Under the pieces are notes generated by a model that ran no database searches, was not told the origin of the DNA, and worked only from the letters and a program-made list of their open reading frames with translations. This document shows positions 9,451 through 17,716 of a stretch of DNA of 64,000 nucleotides, piece after piece; within the stretch, counting starts at the first letter, position 1, and each line of letters begins with the position of its first letter. Position numbers and translations under genes: made by a program. The stretch is from Candidatus Enterococcus myersii (GTDB taxonomy: Bacteria; Bacillota; Bacilli; Lactobacillales; Enterococcaceae), in assembly GCF_017316025.1 (NCBI RefSeq), contig NZ_JAFLVT010000006.1, forward strand, positions 124,001 through 188,000, read 5' to 3'.

Positions 9451-10419
9451 ATGGTTGGTATTAAAGATATAGCAAAAGCCGCAGGGGTATCGATTTCAAC
9501 AGTTTCATATGCTTTAAACGGCAGCACCAAAGTAACAGAACAAACCCGCCAGAAGATCATGGCAATCGCCAATGAGCTGAACTATGTCCCCAACATGGCC
9601 GCCCGCACTTTAAAAAGACAACAAACAAACATTATCGGTGTCTACCTAGCCGATTATGCTGGTAGCTTTTATGGTGAATTATTAGACGGGATCAAACGGG
9701 GACTAGCGGCTTACGATTATGAAATGATTGTTTGCAGTGGGCAAAAATCACACTTGTTTATTCCAGAACGAATGGTGGATGGGGCGATTATCTTGGATTG
9801 GACTTTCCAAACCAAAGAAATTGAAATGCTCGCCAATCGTGGTCATCAAATGGTGGTATTGGATCGTGAGATTGCCAACGACAATATTTCCCGCGTTTTA
9901 TTAGATAACAAAGGTGGTGCAACCTTAGCGATTGAGCGATTAGTTGCGGCACAGACGAAACATGTTTATCTGGTAACCGGTTCAATGGGTTATGATAATG
10001 AACAACGCTTGTTAGCCAGCACGAAAGAATTAACGCGTTTCAATATTAGTTATGAAATAATTGAAGGAAATTTCACAGAACCTTCTGGCTACGCCGCCGC
10101 TGAGAAAATCGCGGAGAGGCTCGATCAAAAACAAAGTGAAACACCAATTGATATTTTTTCCTTCAACGATGAAATGGCCGTTGGGATTTACAAATTTTTC
10201 GCAGATCGGCCAGAAAAAATTGGACAAGATATTCGGATTGTCGGCTTTGATAATATTGAAATTAGTTCATTTTTAACACCACGATTGGCGACAATCGCCT
10301 ATTCTAAACATCGATGGGGCATGGTCGCTGCCGAAAAAATTATTCGCCTGATTCAAGGTGAAAAAGTCGAAGATGAAGCTATCTACACCACCTTTGTCTC
10401 TGGTAGTTCACTAAGTTAA
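9451..10419 (+). CDS. LacI family transcriptional regulator
   Basis: A 322-residue repressor. Residues 2-50 form the LacI helix-turn-helix (IKDIAKAAGVSISTVSYALNG), followed by the hinge (AARTLKRQQ) and a periplasmic-binding-protein-like sugar-sensing domain. ATG 9451 follows AGGAG at 9436-9440. Located directly after the glucan operon and facing the same way, it is the obvious candidate regulator of that operon, whose promoter has a palindrome (GAAACGTTTC) of LacI type at the start site. Its own control region consists of the 102-bp tandem repeats. The effector is unknown; a short glucooligosaccharide is plausible. Confidence 0.9.
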   Translation: MVGIKDIAKAAGVSISTVSYALNGSTKVTEQTRQKIMAIANELNYVPNMAARTLKRQQTNIIGVYLADYAGSFYGELLDGIKRGLAAYDYEMIVCSGQKSHLFIPERMVDGAIILDWTFQTKEIEMLANRGHQMVVLDREIANDNISRVLLDNKGGATLAIERLVAAQTKHVYLVTGSMGYDNEQRLLASTKELTRFNISYEIIEGNFTEPSGYAAAEKIAERLDQKQSETPIDIFSFNDEMAVGIYKFFADRPEKIGQDIRIVGFDNIEISSFLTPRLATIAYSKHRWGMVAAEKIIRLIQGEKVEDEAIYTTFVSGSSLS

Positions 10420-10422
10420 AAA

Positions 10423-10489
10423 AACTCCAGTTACCGCAATTTCCAAGTATGACTTCAATTGTACTTGGAAATTGCGGCTGGAGTTTTTT
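10423..10489. terminator. Bidirectional terminator between lacI-type and anti-sigma genes
   Basis: A very long stem: AACTCCAG plus CCGCAATTTCCAAGTA pairs with TACTTGGAAATTGCGG plus CTGGAGTT. A-runs and T-runs on both flanks let it work for both converging genes. Confidence 0.85.
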
Positions 10490-11564
10490 AATTTAACTGA
10501 AAGAAAAAGTTCTTTTTGCCAAGGTGTAAGGTGATTTTTTGATACGTGTCATATGCTGGATAATCAAAGGTCAAGATATCTTCATTTTCAGTAGTTTTTG
10601 AGACATTGATGGAAGATAAAGGATATTTTATTTGGGTGCTGTTTTTTGTAGTAGATGTTGCTGTTAGATAGATTTCATCGGAGCGCGTATTTTTAAGTGT
10701 TTCAAAAGAATGTGGAACGATAACTGTAAAAGTAGTAGGTGTTATGTGAGCTGTTAACGAGATAGTACTATTGGTTATCGTTTTGTATTTTAATGTTGGA
10801 AAAGGTTTAATCTGACTTGTTTTTATAGGCAGTTCCCAGTAACCAGTTACTTTTTCATAATCACTTCCTTCTTTCTGATAGGAAAATCCGGGTTTATCGT
10901 TACGTTTGAAGTTTCCCGTCAGACTTGTAAGGATAACTTTGCTGTTTTTTAAAGCAGGAATAGCTTTATCAGAAGTGTGATAGCGATAATATAAATCTAG
11001 TTGATTTGTTTTTTTATCATAATGTTGAGAGCCTGAAAAACTGCCAGTACTTGTAAGCGCATTATGAGAAAGTCCACTGTTCAAATCGAAGATAAAATTC
11101 CCGTCAGCATTTTTAAGAGCAAAGTTCAACGCATATTGATCAATTTTTTTGTTAGCCAATTTGGAATTTTGCGAAAGTTCAACAGCAAAATGTATCCCAA
11201 TTTCATTGGTATCAGCATAAACTTCTTTTATGGCAATTTGAATTTCTTTTGTTATTGTTTGACTGTTTTGTTTCGTAACGAAGCCTTTTGTTTTTAATGT
11301 TTTTGACGTGAATTGACCAAATTGCAAATAGTTAGCTACTGCACTACCAATTGGTGAGATACTCAAAATCATCATAATTAAAGCAGTACTGACTATAGTT
11401 AGCATTAACTTTTGTTTACGCCAAAAATTTCTAGCTTTTTTTGTCACAGACGTGTTTTTCTTTGCAATGGTAGTATAGGCTTCATCATAGGCGAAACGGG
11501 CTTCTTTTGAGAGGGGATACTCTTTTTTTAGACTTTGTTCTAATTTTTCTTCAAAATTTTTCAT
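10488..11564 (-). CDS. DUF4179-type membrane anti-sigma factor
   Basis: A 358-residue protein whose first 45 residues are cytoplasmic and charged, followed by one hydrophobic span (about 50-72) and a long extracytoplasmic part rich in Ser/Thr and beta-strand-like sequence. This is the layout of DUF4179 proteins that hold an ECF sigma factor at the membrane until a surface signal arrives. The start overlaps the end of the sigma gene by 14 bp, which indicates translational coupling and a paired role. No zinc-binding HxxxCxxC anti-sigma motif is visible. The sensed signal cannot be read from the sequence; cell-envelope stress is usual for the class. Confidence 0.8.
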   Translation of the reverse strand: MKNFEEKLEQSLKKEYPLSKEARFAYDEAYTTIAKKNTSVTKKARNFWRKQKLMLTIVSTALIMMILSISPIGSAVANYLQFGQFTSKTLKTKGFVTKQNSQTITKEIQIAIKEVYADTNEIGIHFAVELSQNSKLANKKIDQYALNFALKNADGNFIFDLNSGLSHNALTSTGSFSGSQHYDKKTNQLDLYYRYHTSDKAIPALKNSKVILTSLTGNFKRNDKPGFSYQKEGSDYEKVTGYWELPIKTSQIKPFPTLKYKTITNSTISLTAHITPTTFTVIVPHSFETLKNTRSDEIYLTATSTTKNSTQIKYPLSSINVSKTTENEDILTFDYPAYDTYQKITLHLGKKNFFFQLN

Positions 11565-12093
11565 GGAATACCTCCTGCTTTTTCAATTCTTTTTTGATTA
11601 AATTGCGCCCGCGACTGAGCTTTGATTTAATCGTACCAACGGGTTCATTTAAAATTTCGCTGATTTCTTTAACGGAAAAGCCGTTATAATAATAAAGCAC
11701 AAGCGGAATTTTATAGGTATCCTTTAGTTCATCTAAAAGATTTTCAAGTGTTAGAGACAATTCGAAATCCAATTTTTGAGAACTTGCATTTTGAGTAAGA
11801 TTTTCATAGGTAAATCCAATGCTTACTTTACTATTTTTCAAAAGTAAAGCTTTACTCTTATTAATCAATATTTTACAAAGCCAGGTGTAAAAATATTGCG
11901 GTTGTTTTAATTGATTTAGATTTTCATAGGCGCTAATTGTCGTTTCTTGCAAGACATCTGCAATATCATATTCGTTATGTAAAAATCGTTTGGCTAAGTT
12001 GTACAATCTCACTTCATAATTCTTCATCAATGAGAAAAAAGCTGTATGGTCGCCTTTTTGTGCTTTTTTAACTAACTTGATTTCAGTTTTCAT
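11551..12093 (-). CDS. ECF-type sigma-70 factor
   Basis: A 180-residue RNA polymerase sigma factor with only regions 2 and 4. Region 2 contains YDIADVLQETTISAYENL (compare the DxxQ(E/D)xF core); region 4 contains a helix-turn-helix (YNGFSVKEISEILNEPVGTIKSKLSRGR). It is the first gene of a two-gene unit with its membrane anti-sigma factor, overlapping by 14 bp. Expression is probably autoregulated: see the candidate ECF promoter just upstream. Confidence 0.92.
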   Translation of the reverse strand: MKTEIKLVKKAQKGDHTAFFSLMKNYEVRLYNLAKRFLHNEYDIADVLQETTISAYENLNQLKQPQYFYTWLCKILINKSKALLLKNSKVSIGFTYENLTQNASSQKLDFELSLTLENLLDELKDTYKIPLVLYYYNGFSVKEISEILNEPVGTIKSKLSRGRNLIKKELKKQEVFHEKF

Positions 12094-12150
12094 GTAATAT
12101 TCCTTTTTTCTGGGCTAGCATTTAAGGAGTCCCCCTTTTCTTTTATATAC

Positions 12151-12181
12151 ATTAGAGTGAGGAAGTTGACATTTGGTTGCA
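12151..12181 (-). promoter_or_regulatory. Candidate ECF-type promoter for the sigma/anti-sigma pair
   Basis: On the minus strand, TGCAACC (12175-12181) and CTCTAAT (12151-12157) are separated by 17 bp. An AAC-containing -35 with a CTAA-type -10 is the general form of ECF promoters, and it lies 58 bp before the sigma start. This suggests autoregulation. Only one example is present, so support is modest. Confidence 0.4.
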
Positions 12182-12299
12182 AAAAAAATTTAAAAATAGT
12201 GTTGCTGATAAAAGATAACGCAATGGGTACAAATGTAAGTTTAAATCTTTTAAAAATATATTCTAATTATTTTACTTCACATACAAAGGAGCTTTTTTT

Positions 12300-13067
12300 A
12301 TGACAATTTGTCGGATGAATTTTAAATCACAGGTTTTAGATTTGAGCACCAGTGTCAATGTCTACTTACCAGATAATGAGGTAATGATAGCAGAGGCGCC
12401 AATACTTTATTTGCTCCATGGGTGGTCAGATGATTGCAATGCATGGCTTGATAGTACAAATTTAATACGACAAGGGCAAGCATACCCTTTTGTCATTGTG
12501 ATGCCGCAAGTAGGTTTAAGTTATTATACGGATATGATTGCAGGAGGCGATTATTTCACTTTTTTGACGAAAGAATTACCACAAAAAATTGCGCAATGGT
12601 TTCAAATTATGCCGCAAAAAAAGAAAACTTTTGTCGCTGGGCTTTCCATGGGAGGATACGGTGCTTTTAAATGGGCGCTAACATATCCCGAACAATTTTG
12701 CGCTGCAGCTTCCTTGTCAGGTGCACTAGACGTTGTAAATATATGGCGCCAAAAACCAGAGCGCAAAAAGCATCTTGCGGCCATTTTTGGTGATTTGGAT
12801 TTACTTACAGATAGCCGTAACGATTTATTTGCTTTACTAAAAAATCCGGCGCTAGTAGAAAAATCTTGCGAGACGCATTTTTTCCAAATGTGTGGGACAG
12901 AAGATTTTGTTTACGCCGATAATCAACGCTTTTTACAAATAGCCAAAAAAACTTTGCGTAATTTTGAATACCAAGAAAGTCCCGGCGATCACAATTGGGA
13001 TTATTGGGAGGGAGCGATTGAGCTAGTTTTGAAGCGCTTTGCGGGGATTTATGAGGAAACAGTATAA
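12300..13067 (+). CDS. Alpha/beta-hydrolase, tributyrin esterase-like (EstA family)
   Basis: A 255-residue cytoplasmic esterase of the D family seen in lactic acid bacteria. The nucleophile elbow GLSMGGYG puts Ser116 in the active site; GDHNWDYW near residue 225 supplies the likely His and GTEDF the likely Asp. The oxyanion-side motif LLHGWSDD is near residue 37. AAAGGAG precedes ATG 12300. Members hydrolyse short-chain acyl esters and some are related to S-formylglutathione hydrolases. It stands alone, between the ECF sigma gene (divergent) and its own terminator. Confidence 0.85.
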   Translation: MTICRMNFKSQVLDLSTSVNVYLPDNEVMIAEAPILYLLHGWSDDCNAWLDSTNLIRQGQAYPFVIVMPQVGLSYYTDMIAGGDYFTFLTKELPQKIAQWFQIMPQKKKTFVAGLSMGGYGAFKWALTYPEQFCAAASLSGALDVVNIWRQKPERKKHLAAIFGDLDLLTDSRNDLFALLKNPALVEKSCETHFFQMCGTEDFVYADNQRFLQIAKKTLRNFEYQESPGDHNWDYWEGAIELVLKRFAGIYEETV

Positions 13068-13074
13068 TGTAGCA

Positions 13075-13118
13075 CAAAAAACATCTTATCTCCATATGAG
13101 CAATAAGATGTTTTTTGT
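13075..13118 (+). terminator. Terminator of the esterase gene
   Basis: AAAAAACATCTTAT pairs with ATAAGATGTTTTTT around a 13-nt loop. The A-run and T-run make it usable in both directions. Confidence 0.85.
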
Positions 13119-13321
13119 CTGAATTTGAACGAGTGATGGTATTTCAAAAATTTAAAATAAACTGACTAACCTTAAAAATAAGAGTAGCTATTTTCGAATT
13201 ATCCAATTTATTGCTGAGAGACATAGTGCCTGCTTCAGCAGAACTGATGTAAATTAGTTTTTAATCTGTTCGTGAAGAGAAACATTTCTCTCATAGCCTC
13301 GGTAAAAAATCCTGCTCCTCT

Positions 13322-14707
13322 TTATCCCTTCACAAAAGCTAAGTCTTTTGCTAAGAAGAAGGGGGTGTAAAAGGCGACACCGCTTGATAGTGGCAAGACG
13401 TGGTCAGGTAAAGTGATATTAAGTGTTTGGCGAATGTATTCTTGTCTGGTTTTAATGCGTTGCCAAACTGTTGGGTAATTTGCGGCTAACTCTTGGCGGA
13501 GGTTAGCGTCGGCCAAAGCGACGCCGTTTTCGCAGCTGGCGCCAGCAAAGCCTGCGACCGCAGGAATGATGTCAATTTGCAGCAACATTCCTGAAGTGAG
13601 TTTAACGGACGAATTTTCCTTCACGGGCGAAGACATCCACTCTTCATCAGCGGTTAAGTGACCAGGATTTAAATGCCAATGATACGTATTTTTGGGCAGG
13701 ACATCTTCAATTATTTGATACAATTGCCCGCCTGTCATTCCGATTTCAATTTGCTCTAACCACGTTGTCACAGCGTTAAAGTAAGGTTGCGCAACTTTGG
13801 ACAAATAATTTTCTTGTCCTTTCGGTAATTCTTTTGCAGTGTGAATAACATAGCCGCTGCGACTAGCTAAACCACCTTTAAAGCCAGTCGTTAAAGACAT
13901 TTTATCTCCTAATTGAATTTTTTTGTCAGTTGGGGAGATAAAGGCGTTCAAAAAGCGCTCACCACAAGCTGCAATCGGCATAACATTTGGTGTTTGCCCA
14001 TAGCGCACGAGGTGACTAGCGACCGCCATTTCCGTTTTGCCGAGGTTTACGGCATCAAGGGCGCTTAATACGCAGTCAGAAGCCAGACTGGAGCCAAATT
14101 CATAATAGGCGATTTCGTTGGCGTTATTTGTTGCACGCACGCCATAAGCTGGATGAATAAAGATGTCACTGCGATTTTCAATCTGACTTTTTGGCGCGGC
14201 GGCTTCTATTGCTGCAAGGATAAAGTGCGGGACATCAAAAAGCTTGCGATTATCTTCTTGAGCGCTGGTAAACATTTTCCAACCGATAACGCCAATATTT
14301 TGCTGTTCATTTGAGATTTTTGCTGCTTGTAAAACAGCTGTCAAAGATTTTTCACCGTTCATTGGCTGATCGGGCAGTGAAAATTGCGGATAATGCAGCA
14401 GCGTCGCAGGTAGGCGGCTGTGTTGATTCATCTTCAAATTTTCATTTCCGGAGATGAAAAAAGCGGTCCCGTCTTGATGTAAAACCAGCAGACTTTCTTC
14501 AAAGCGGGTCATAAAACCCGTTAAATAAGAAAAATTACTGCCGTGTTCTAAATCGCAATATATAATGATGCTGTCGATGTTCTCTTTTTGCATTGCAGCT
14601 AACACTTTTTCTTTTCGTAACGCCATTGTTTCATCTGTCAGATGATAAATTTTTGCTTCGTTGTCTTTGATAGGCGGCGTTACTTTTTTTAATTCAATTT
14701 TCGCCAT
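13322..14707 (-). CDS. M24-fold (Xaa-Pro aminopeptidase/creatinase-like) protein with altered metal ligands
   Basis: A 461-residue protein with an N-terminal creatinase-type domain (EKVLAAMQKENIDSIIIY) and a C-terminal pita-bread M24 domain. I chose ATG 14707 rather than 14767 because AGAGG is positioned just before it. In typical M24 peptidases five residues (Asp, Asp, His, Glu, Glu) bind two metals. Here the first Asp region reads LTTG, the second (usually SDxTR) reads ASRSG, the His is kept (NPGHL), the first Glu region reads LQIDIIP and the last Glu is kept (ENGVAL). Loss of the Asp pair suggests a non-metallo, creatinase-like or non-catalytic protein rather than a working prolidase. It is monocistronic with a hairpin in its leader. 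Confidence 0.75.
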   Translation of the reverse strand: MAKIELKKVTPPIKDNEAKIYHLTDETMALRKEKVLAAMQKENIDSIIIYCDLEHGSNFSYLTGFMTRFEESLLVLHQDGTAFFISGNENLKMNQHSRLPATLLHYPQFSLPDQPMNGEKSLTAVLQAAKISNEQQNIGVIGWKMFTSAQEDNRKLFDVPHFILAAIEAAAPKSQIENRSDIFIHPAYGVRATNNANEIAYYEFGSSLASDCVLSALDAVNLGKTEMAVASHLVRYGQTPNVMPIAACGERFLNAFISPTDKKIQLGDKMSLTTGFKGGLASRSGYVIHTAKELPKGQENYLSKVAQPYFNAVTTWLEQIEIGMTGGQLYQIIEDVLPKNTYHWHLNPGHLTADEEWMSSPVKENSSVKLTSGMLLQIDIIPAVAGFAGASCENGVALADANLRQELAANYPTVWQRIKTRQEYIRQTLNITLPDHVLPLSSGVAFYTPFFLAKDLAFVKG

Positions 14708-15023
14708 GGGAGACCTCTTTTCTTGGTTTACGTCTTTAGAATCAATTCTTTCTTTTATATTACGCAAAAAAGAGTAAGAAACGAAGTCTTTTTCATCATT
14801 TCTTACTCTTTTTTTGCTAATATGTAGGGATTTTTCTGCAAAACGTTCACATTTTTTATTTTTTAAGATAGTTTCTGTTAATTTATCTTCACCTATATAG
14901 AAGGTATCATTTCAGTCTTGTTAGCTCATTTAAGCAACTGTTTATCGTTTATCGATAAAAATATATTGATTTGAAGTAAAATTTGTATTATGCTCAAAAC
15001 AATTAATTGTTGAGGTGAACGCT
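14708..15023. other. Divergent intergenic region with a terminator-like leader hairpin and an operator-like palindrome
   Basis: At 14766-14815 AAAAAAGAGTAAGAA pairs with TTCTTACTCTTTTTTT. On the minus strand this terminator-like structure lies about 60 nt before the M24 start, inside its leader. On the plus side, TTTATCG (14941) is followed by the palindrome TTTATCGATAAA (14948-14959), about 65 bp before the DUF2975 gene, a plausible operator for the XRE protein encoded at 15506. No T-box core was found. Confidence 0.6.
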
Positions 15024-15494
15024 ATGAAAATGAAAACGAACTTTTTTAAAGGTGTCATTTTATTATTTGTTATCAGTATTTTATTTTTAGTATTTTTAGT
15101 TGGGACTCAAATTTTTACGGCAGAAAATGGACGTTGGGATTTTGCCTTAGGGATTTTTGTGATTGCTGTTTTTTTCACAGCTATTTTTGGCTTGGCAGCA
15201 TTGTTTAAACTATATCAAGCGGTTAAGTTAATTGGTGATAATCAAGCTTTTTCAACGAATATTTTGCCGATTATCCATAAATTGCGGAAGTTTATTCTTT
15301 GGATGGCGTGTTCTTTTTGCGGAATTTTACCATTAGTTTATGAGGCGGCACAAGTCGGGGAAGCTCCAGGGCTTGTCATCTTGGGCTTGATCTTGGTCAG
15401 TCTGCCCTTTGCATTGTTTATTTTTGCTCTTATTGTCGAAGAGTTATTTAAGCAAGCTGTAGATTTACAAAAAGAACAAGAGTTAACGGTATAG
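15024..15494 (+). CDS. DUF2975 membrane protein
   Basis: A 156-residue protein with four predicted membrane helices, a layout typical of DUF2975. GAGGTG at 15012-15017 is the ribosome site, so ATG 15024 is preferred to the GTG inside that site. The gene is followed after 11 bp by a 67-residue XRE regulator; this two-gene arrangement is common in Firmicutes. The biochemical role of DUF2975 is not known; by pairing it may modulate, or be regulated by, the small repressor. Confidence 0.82.
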   Translation: MKMKTNFFKGVILLFVISILFLVFLVGTQIFTAENGRWDFALGIFVIAVFFTAIFGLAALFKLYQAVKLIGDNQAFSTNILPIIHKLRKFILWMACSFCGILPLVYEAAQVGEAPGLVILGLILVSLPFALFIFALIVEELFKQAVDLQKEQELTV

Positions 15495-15505
15495 GGGGAA
15501 ATCAG

Positions 15506-15709
15506 ATGGGAATTGTCGTGAATTTGGATGTCATGCTGGCAAAGCGCAAGATGAGTGTAACGGAGCTTTCCGAAAAAGTTGGAATTACCATGGCGAATAT
15601 TTCAATTTTGAAAAATGGTAAAGCCAAAGCAATCCGTTTTTCGACTTTGGAAAAAATTTGTGATGTACTAGATTGTCAACCAGGGGACATTTTAATTTAT
15701 GAAAAATAA
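15506..15709 (+). CDS. Small XRE/Cro-CI family regulator (YozG-like)
   Basis: A 67-residue protein that is almost only a helix-turn-helix domain: MLAKRKMSVTELSEKVGITM followed by a recognition helix around NISILKNGKAKAIRF, and the CQPGDILIYE tail typical of YozG-like proteins. AGGGGG precedes ATG 15506. It is co-transcribed with DUF2975. It probably binds the TTTATCG-containing sites upstream of the pair, which is an inference from position. Confidence 0.85.
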   Translation: MGIVVNLDVMLAKRKMSVTELSEKVGITMANISILKNGKAKAIRFSTLEKICDVLDCQPGDILIYEK

Positions 15710-15852
15710 AACCGTAGCTATTATAGACCTAGAGTAGAGTGGGGATAATCTAGTTGGGGGTTAAAGTAATTTTCTGTAGTTGTAAAGATTATAAAATTTT
15801 GCGGTAACGCTTTTTATTTTTTAGTGTTTTTTTTTCTTATCAGATGCTTGTT

Positions 15853-16089
15853 TTAATGAAATAATGCGTAAATGCCGTAGACAATTAAAAGTAGGGCGCA
15901 AAGTAAGTTGATAAAAAAAGCATATTTATTTTGCATGTTCAAATTGTTTCCCATATTTTCGCTTTTTGCAACGAGAATTCGTTTATCGGCTGAAAAATAG
16001 TGGCCGACTGCATGTTTACGTTTTATCATCGCAGGAATCTGTGCCAGAGGATAAAATAACAATAAAATACCTAGAACGAGTGCCATCAT
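15853..16089 (-). CDS. Small two-helix membrane protein, unknown
   Basis: A 78-residue product starting MMALVLGILLLFYPLAQIPA, with one hydrophobic segment at each end and a polar basic middle (RKHAVGHYFSADKR). A longer reading from 16191 is possible, but TTGGAGAA lies the right distance before 16089. No family recognised and no linked genes on the same strand; real but uncharacterised. Confidence 0.6.
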   Translation of the reverse strand: MMALVLGILLLFYPLAQIPAMIKRKHAVGHYFSADKRILVAKSENMGNNLNMQNKYAFFINLLCALLLIVYGIYALFH

Positions 16090-16323
16090 AGCGTTTTCTC
16101 CAATCTTTTTTAGTAAGATAGTCCTTATTACGAGTTTTCTTTCACATACAGTATAACAAAAAAAAGAGCAATTAATAATTGCCACCAGCACCCAGCATAT
16201 TTTTTTGTGCTTTTACTGTAATTGGTACAGCCAGAGTAAGTTATTTCAATAGTAATCGCAACGCCAATTTACAATTTTCTGCTAAACTAAAAGTAGTTTC
16301 AAAATGACGAAAGTGGGATTGTG

Positions 16324-16734
16324 ATGGAAAAGATATTGAAGAAGATTCCGGCTTTATTAGCCAGCAAGCTTTCTATTTTTATTTACCTATTTCTATTTTT
16401 TTATTTGGTCATCTTTGCCTTTTTAACCAAATTAATTCCAGCCTTAAATTCGTGGGCGCCGGATAATAATGTCCAATTAGTCTTGGGCAATTACACGAAT
16501 GTATTGAGCGCACTGGGGGCTTCCATTGCGGCCGGCAATGGAGTGGCGGTACGATCAAAAATGGATAAAATGCAACGCCGGCATGAAGATATGCACCAAG
16601 AGCTGTCAGACAAGATTGCCGAACTACACAGCAAACTGGAACATCTGGAAGCATTGCGCTCCGCAGAAAACATAGCAGCAAAAAATGATGGGACGAAAGC
16701 TGAACAGATAGTGGACAGTGATAAAATTGAGTAA
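16324..16734 (+). CDS. Membrane-anchored coiled-coil protein, unknown
   Basis: A 136-residue protein with two hydrophobic segments (about residues 14-40 and 58-72) and a charged C-terminal half with heptad-like spacing (EDMHQELSDKIAELHSKLEH), so it is probably a membrane-tethered coiled coil. GTGGGA precedes a GTG-ATG pair; ATG 16324 is used here. It has its own terminator. No recognised domain. Confidence 0.6.
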   Translation: MEKILKKIPALLASKLSIFIYLFLFFYLVIFAFLTKLIPALNSWAPDNNVQLVLGNYTNVLSALGASIAAGNGVAVRSKMDKMQRRHEDMHQELSDKIAELHSKLEHLEALRSAENIAAKNDGTKAEQIVDSDKIE

Positions 16735-16736
16735 GT

Positions 16737-16802
16737 AAAAAAACATGAACCAGCAAAAAGAGGCACAAAGTCCTTCAAAAATTGCTGGTTCATGTTTTTT
16801 TT
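16737..16802. terminator. Bidirectional terminator
   Basis: AAAAAACATGAACCAGCAA pairs with TTGCTGGTTCATGTTTTTTT around a 26-nt loop, between converging genes. Confidence 0.88.
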
Positions 16803-16835
16803 ACCGGCGGAAGGATAAATTTTTACCCAACTTCA

Positions 16836-17492
16836 TTAAAAAATAATATTATCCTTAATAATCTCAAGGTCTAAAATTATAATTTTTCGCCTTTTCATGG
16901 TGATGGCGCCCATATCTTTTAGTTGTTGCATCATGCGGTTGACGCTACTGGCAGAAGCGATGCCGCAAAAATGCGCAATTTCTTCGTTGGTAACGACAAA
17001 ATCGATTAATAAGCCTTCGGGTGTTTTTACGCCAAAGGTATCGTAAAGTTCATAAATTTGCGTGCAGACGGCACCAAATTTGCCATTCATCAACATTTGT
17101 TGCATGCGTTTCATGGAATGCAGCAAACGCACGCGGTAATAATCTTTTACAAAAAGCTGTAAATCCAAGTTTTGATTGATGTCTTTCCAAAACTGTACCC
17201 GATCGATTTGATACAATTCTGCTTTACAGGATTCCACGCGAATATTAAAGGGTGCATCAATAAATTGGGAATATTCATCTTTTAATAGTGAAACAATTTC
17301 CAAGCTGTTGATATAGCGCAAATTAAATTCTCGTCCATCGCGGGAGATGACGCTTGTTTTAATCGTACCGCTTTTTAAAATGTAAACATTTGAGTCTTGC
17401 AATCCCTCATAAGTTAAATACTTTTTCTTCTCCTTAACCACTACCGGAAAATCATGAGCTTGTAAATAGTCCTCCAACACTCGATTATCCAT
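16836..17492 (-). CDS. Crp/Fnr-family regulator, PrfA/Ers-like
   Basis: A 218-residue regulator with an N-terminal cyclic-nucleotide-binding-type beta-roll (LQDSNVYILKSGTIKTSVISRDGREFNL) and a C-terminal winged helix (VTNEEIAHFCGIASASSVNRM). There is no Fnr cysteine cluster. The length and the position divergent from a small gene plus an MFS transporter resemble Ers of Enterococcus faecalis, a PrfA relative that activates an MFS gene. The intergenic region contains a near-perfect PrfA-type box at 17589-17602, placed about 42 bp upstream of a likely start for this gene, which suggests autoregulation. Confidence 0.8.
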   Translation of the reverse strand: MDNRVLEDYLQAHDFPVVVKEKKKYLTYEGLQDSNVYILKSGTIKTSVISRDGREFNLRYINSLEIVSLLKDEYSQFIDAPFNIRVESCKAELYQIDRVQFWKDINQNLDLQLFVKDYYRVRLLHSMKRMQQMLMNGKFGAVCTQIYELYDTFGVKTPEGLLIDFVVTNEEIAHFCGIASASSVNRMMQQLKDMGAITMKRRKIIILDLEIIKDNIIF

Positions 17493-17588
17493 TCAAGTAA
17501 CCGCCCCTTAGCCTTTTTTACGTAACTTTCATTTTTTTTCAGAAAAACACAGTTAGCACTATTTAAACTGATAAAAGCTAGAAAAACA

Positions 17589-17602
17589 ATAACAAATGTT
17601 AA
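17589..17602. promoter_or_regulatory. PrfA/Ers-type operator
   Basis: ATAACAAATGTTAA matches the PrfA box TTAACANNTGTTAA at 13 of 14 positions. On the minus strand an A/T -10 (around 17561-17566) would place the box near -42, the usual activator site. For the rightward operon, TATACT at 17677-17682 puts it near -93. Confidence 0.65.
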
Positions 17603-17716
17603 TGTTTTTTGTTTTTGCGAAATCTTTTTAACTTTTTTTATGCACAAAATCGCATTTTTTCTCTGCTTTGTATCGCTATACTAAGGCACACAACGAAAAG
17701 AAAGAAGGAAATTTTC

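Noticed and set aside
14820-15000. T-box leader before the M24 gene
   Set aside because: The conserved TGGNACCGCG-type T-box sequence is absent.
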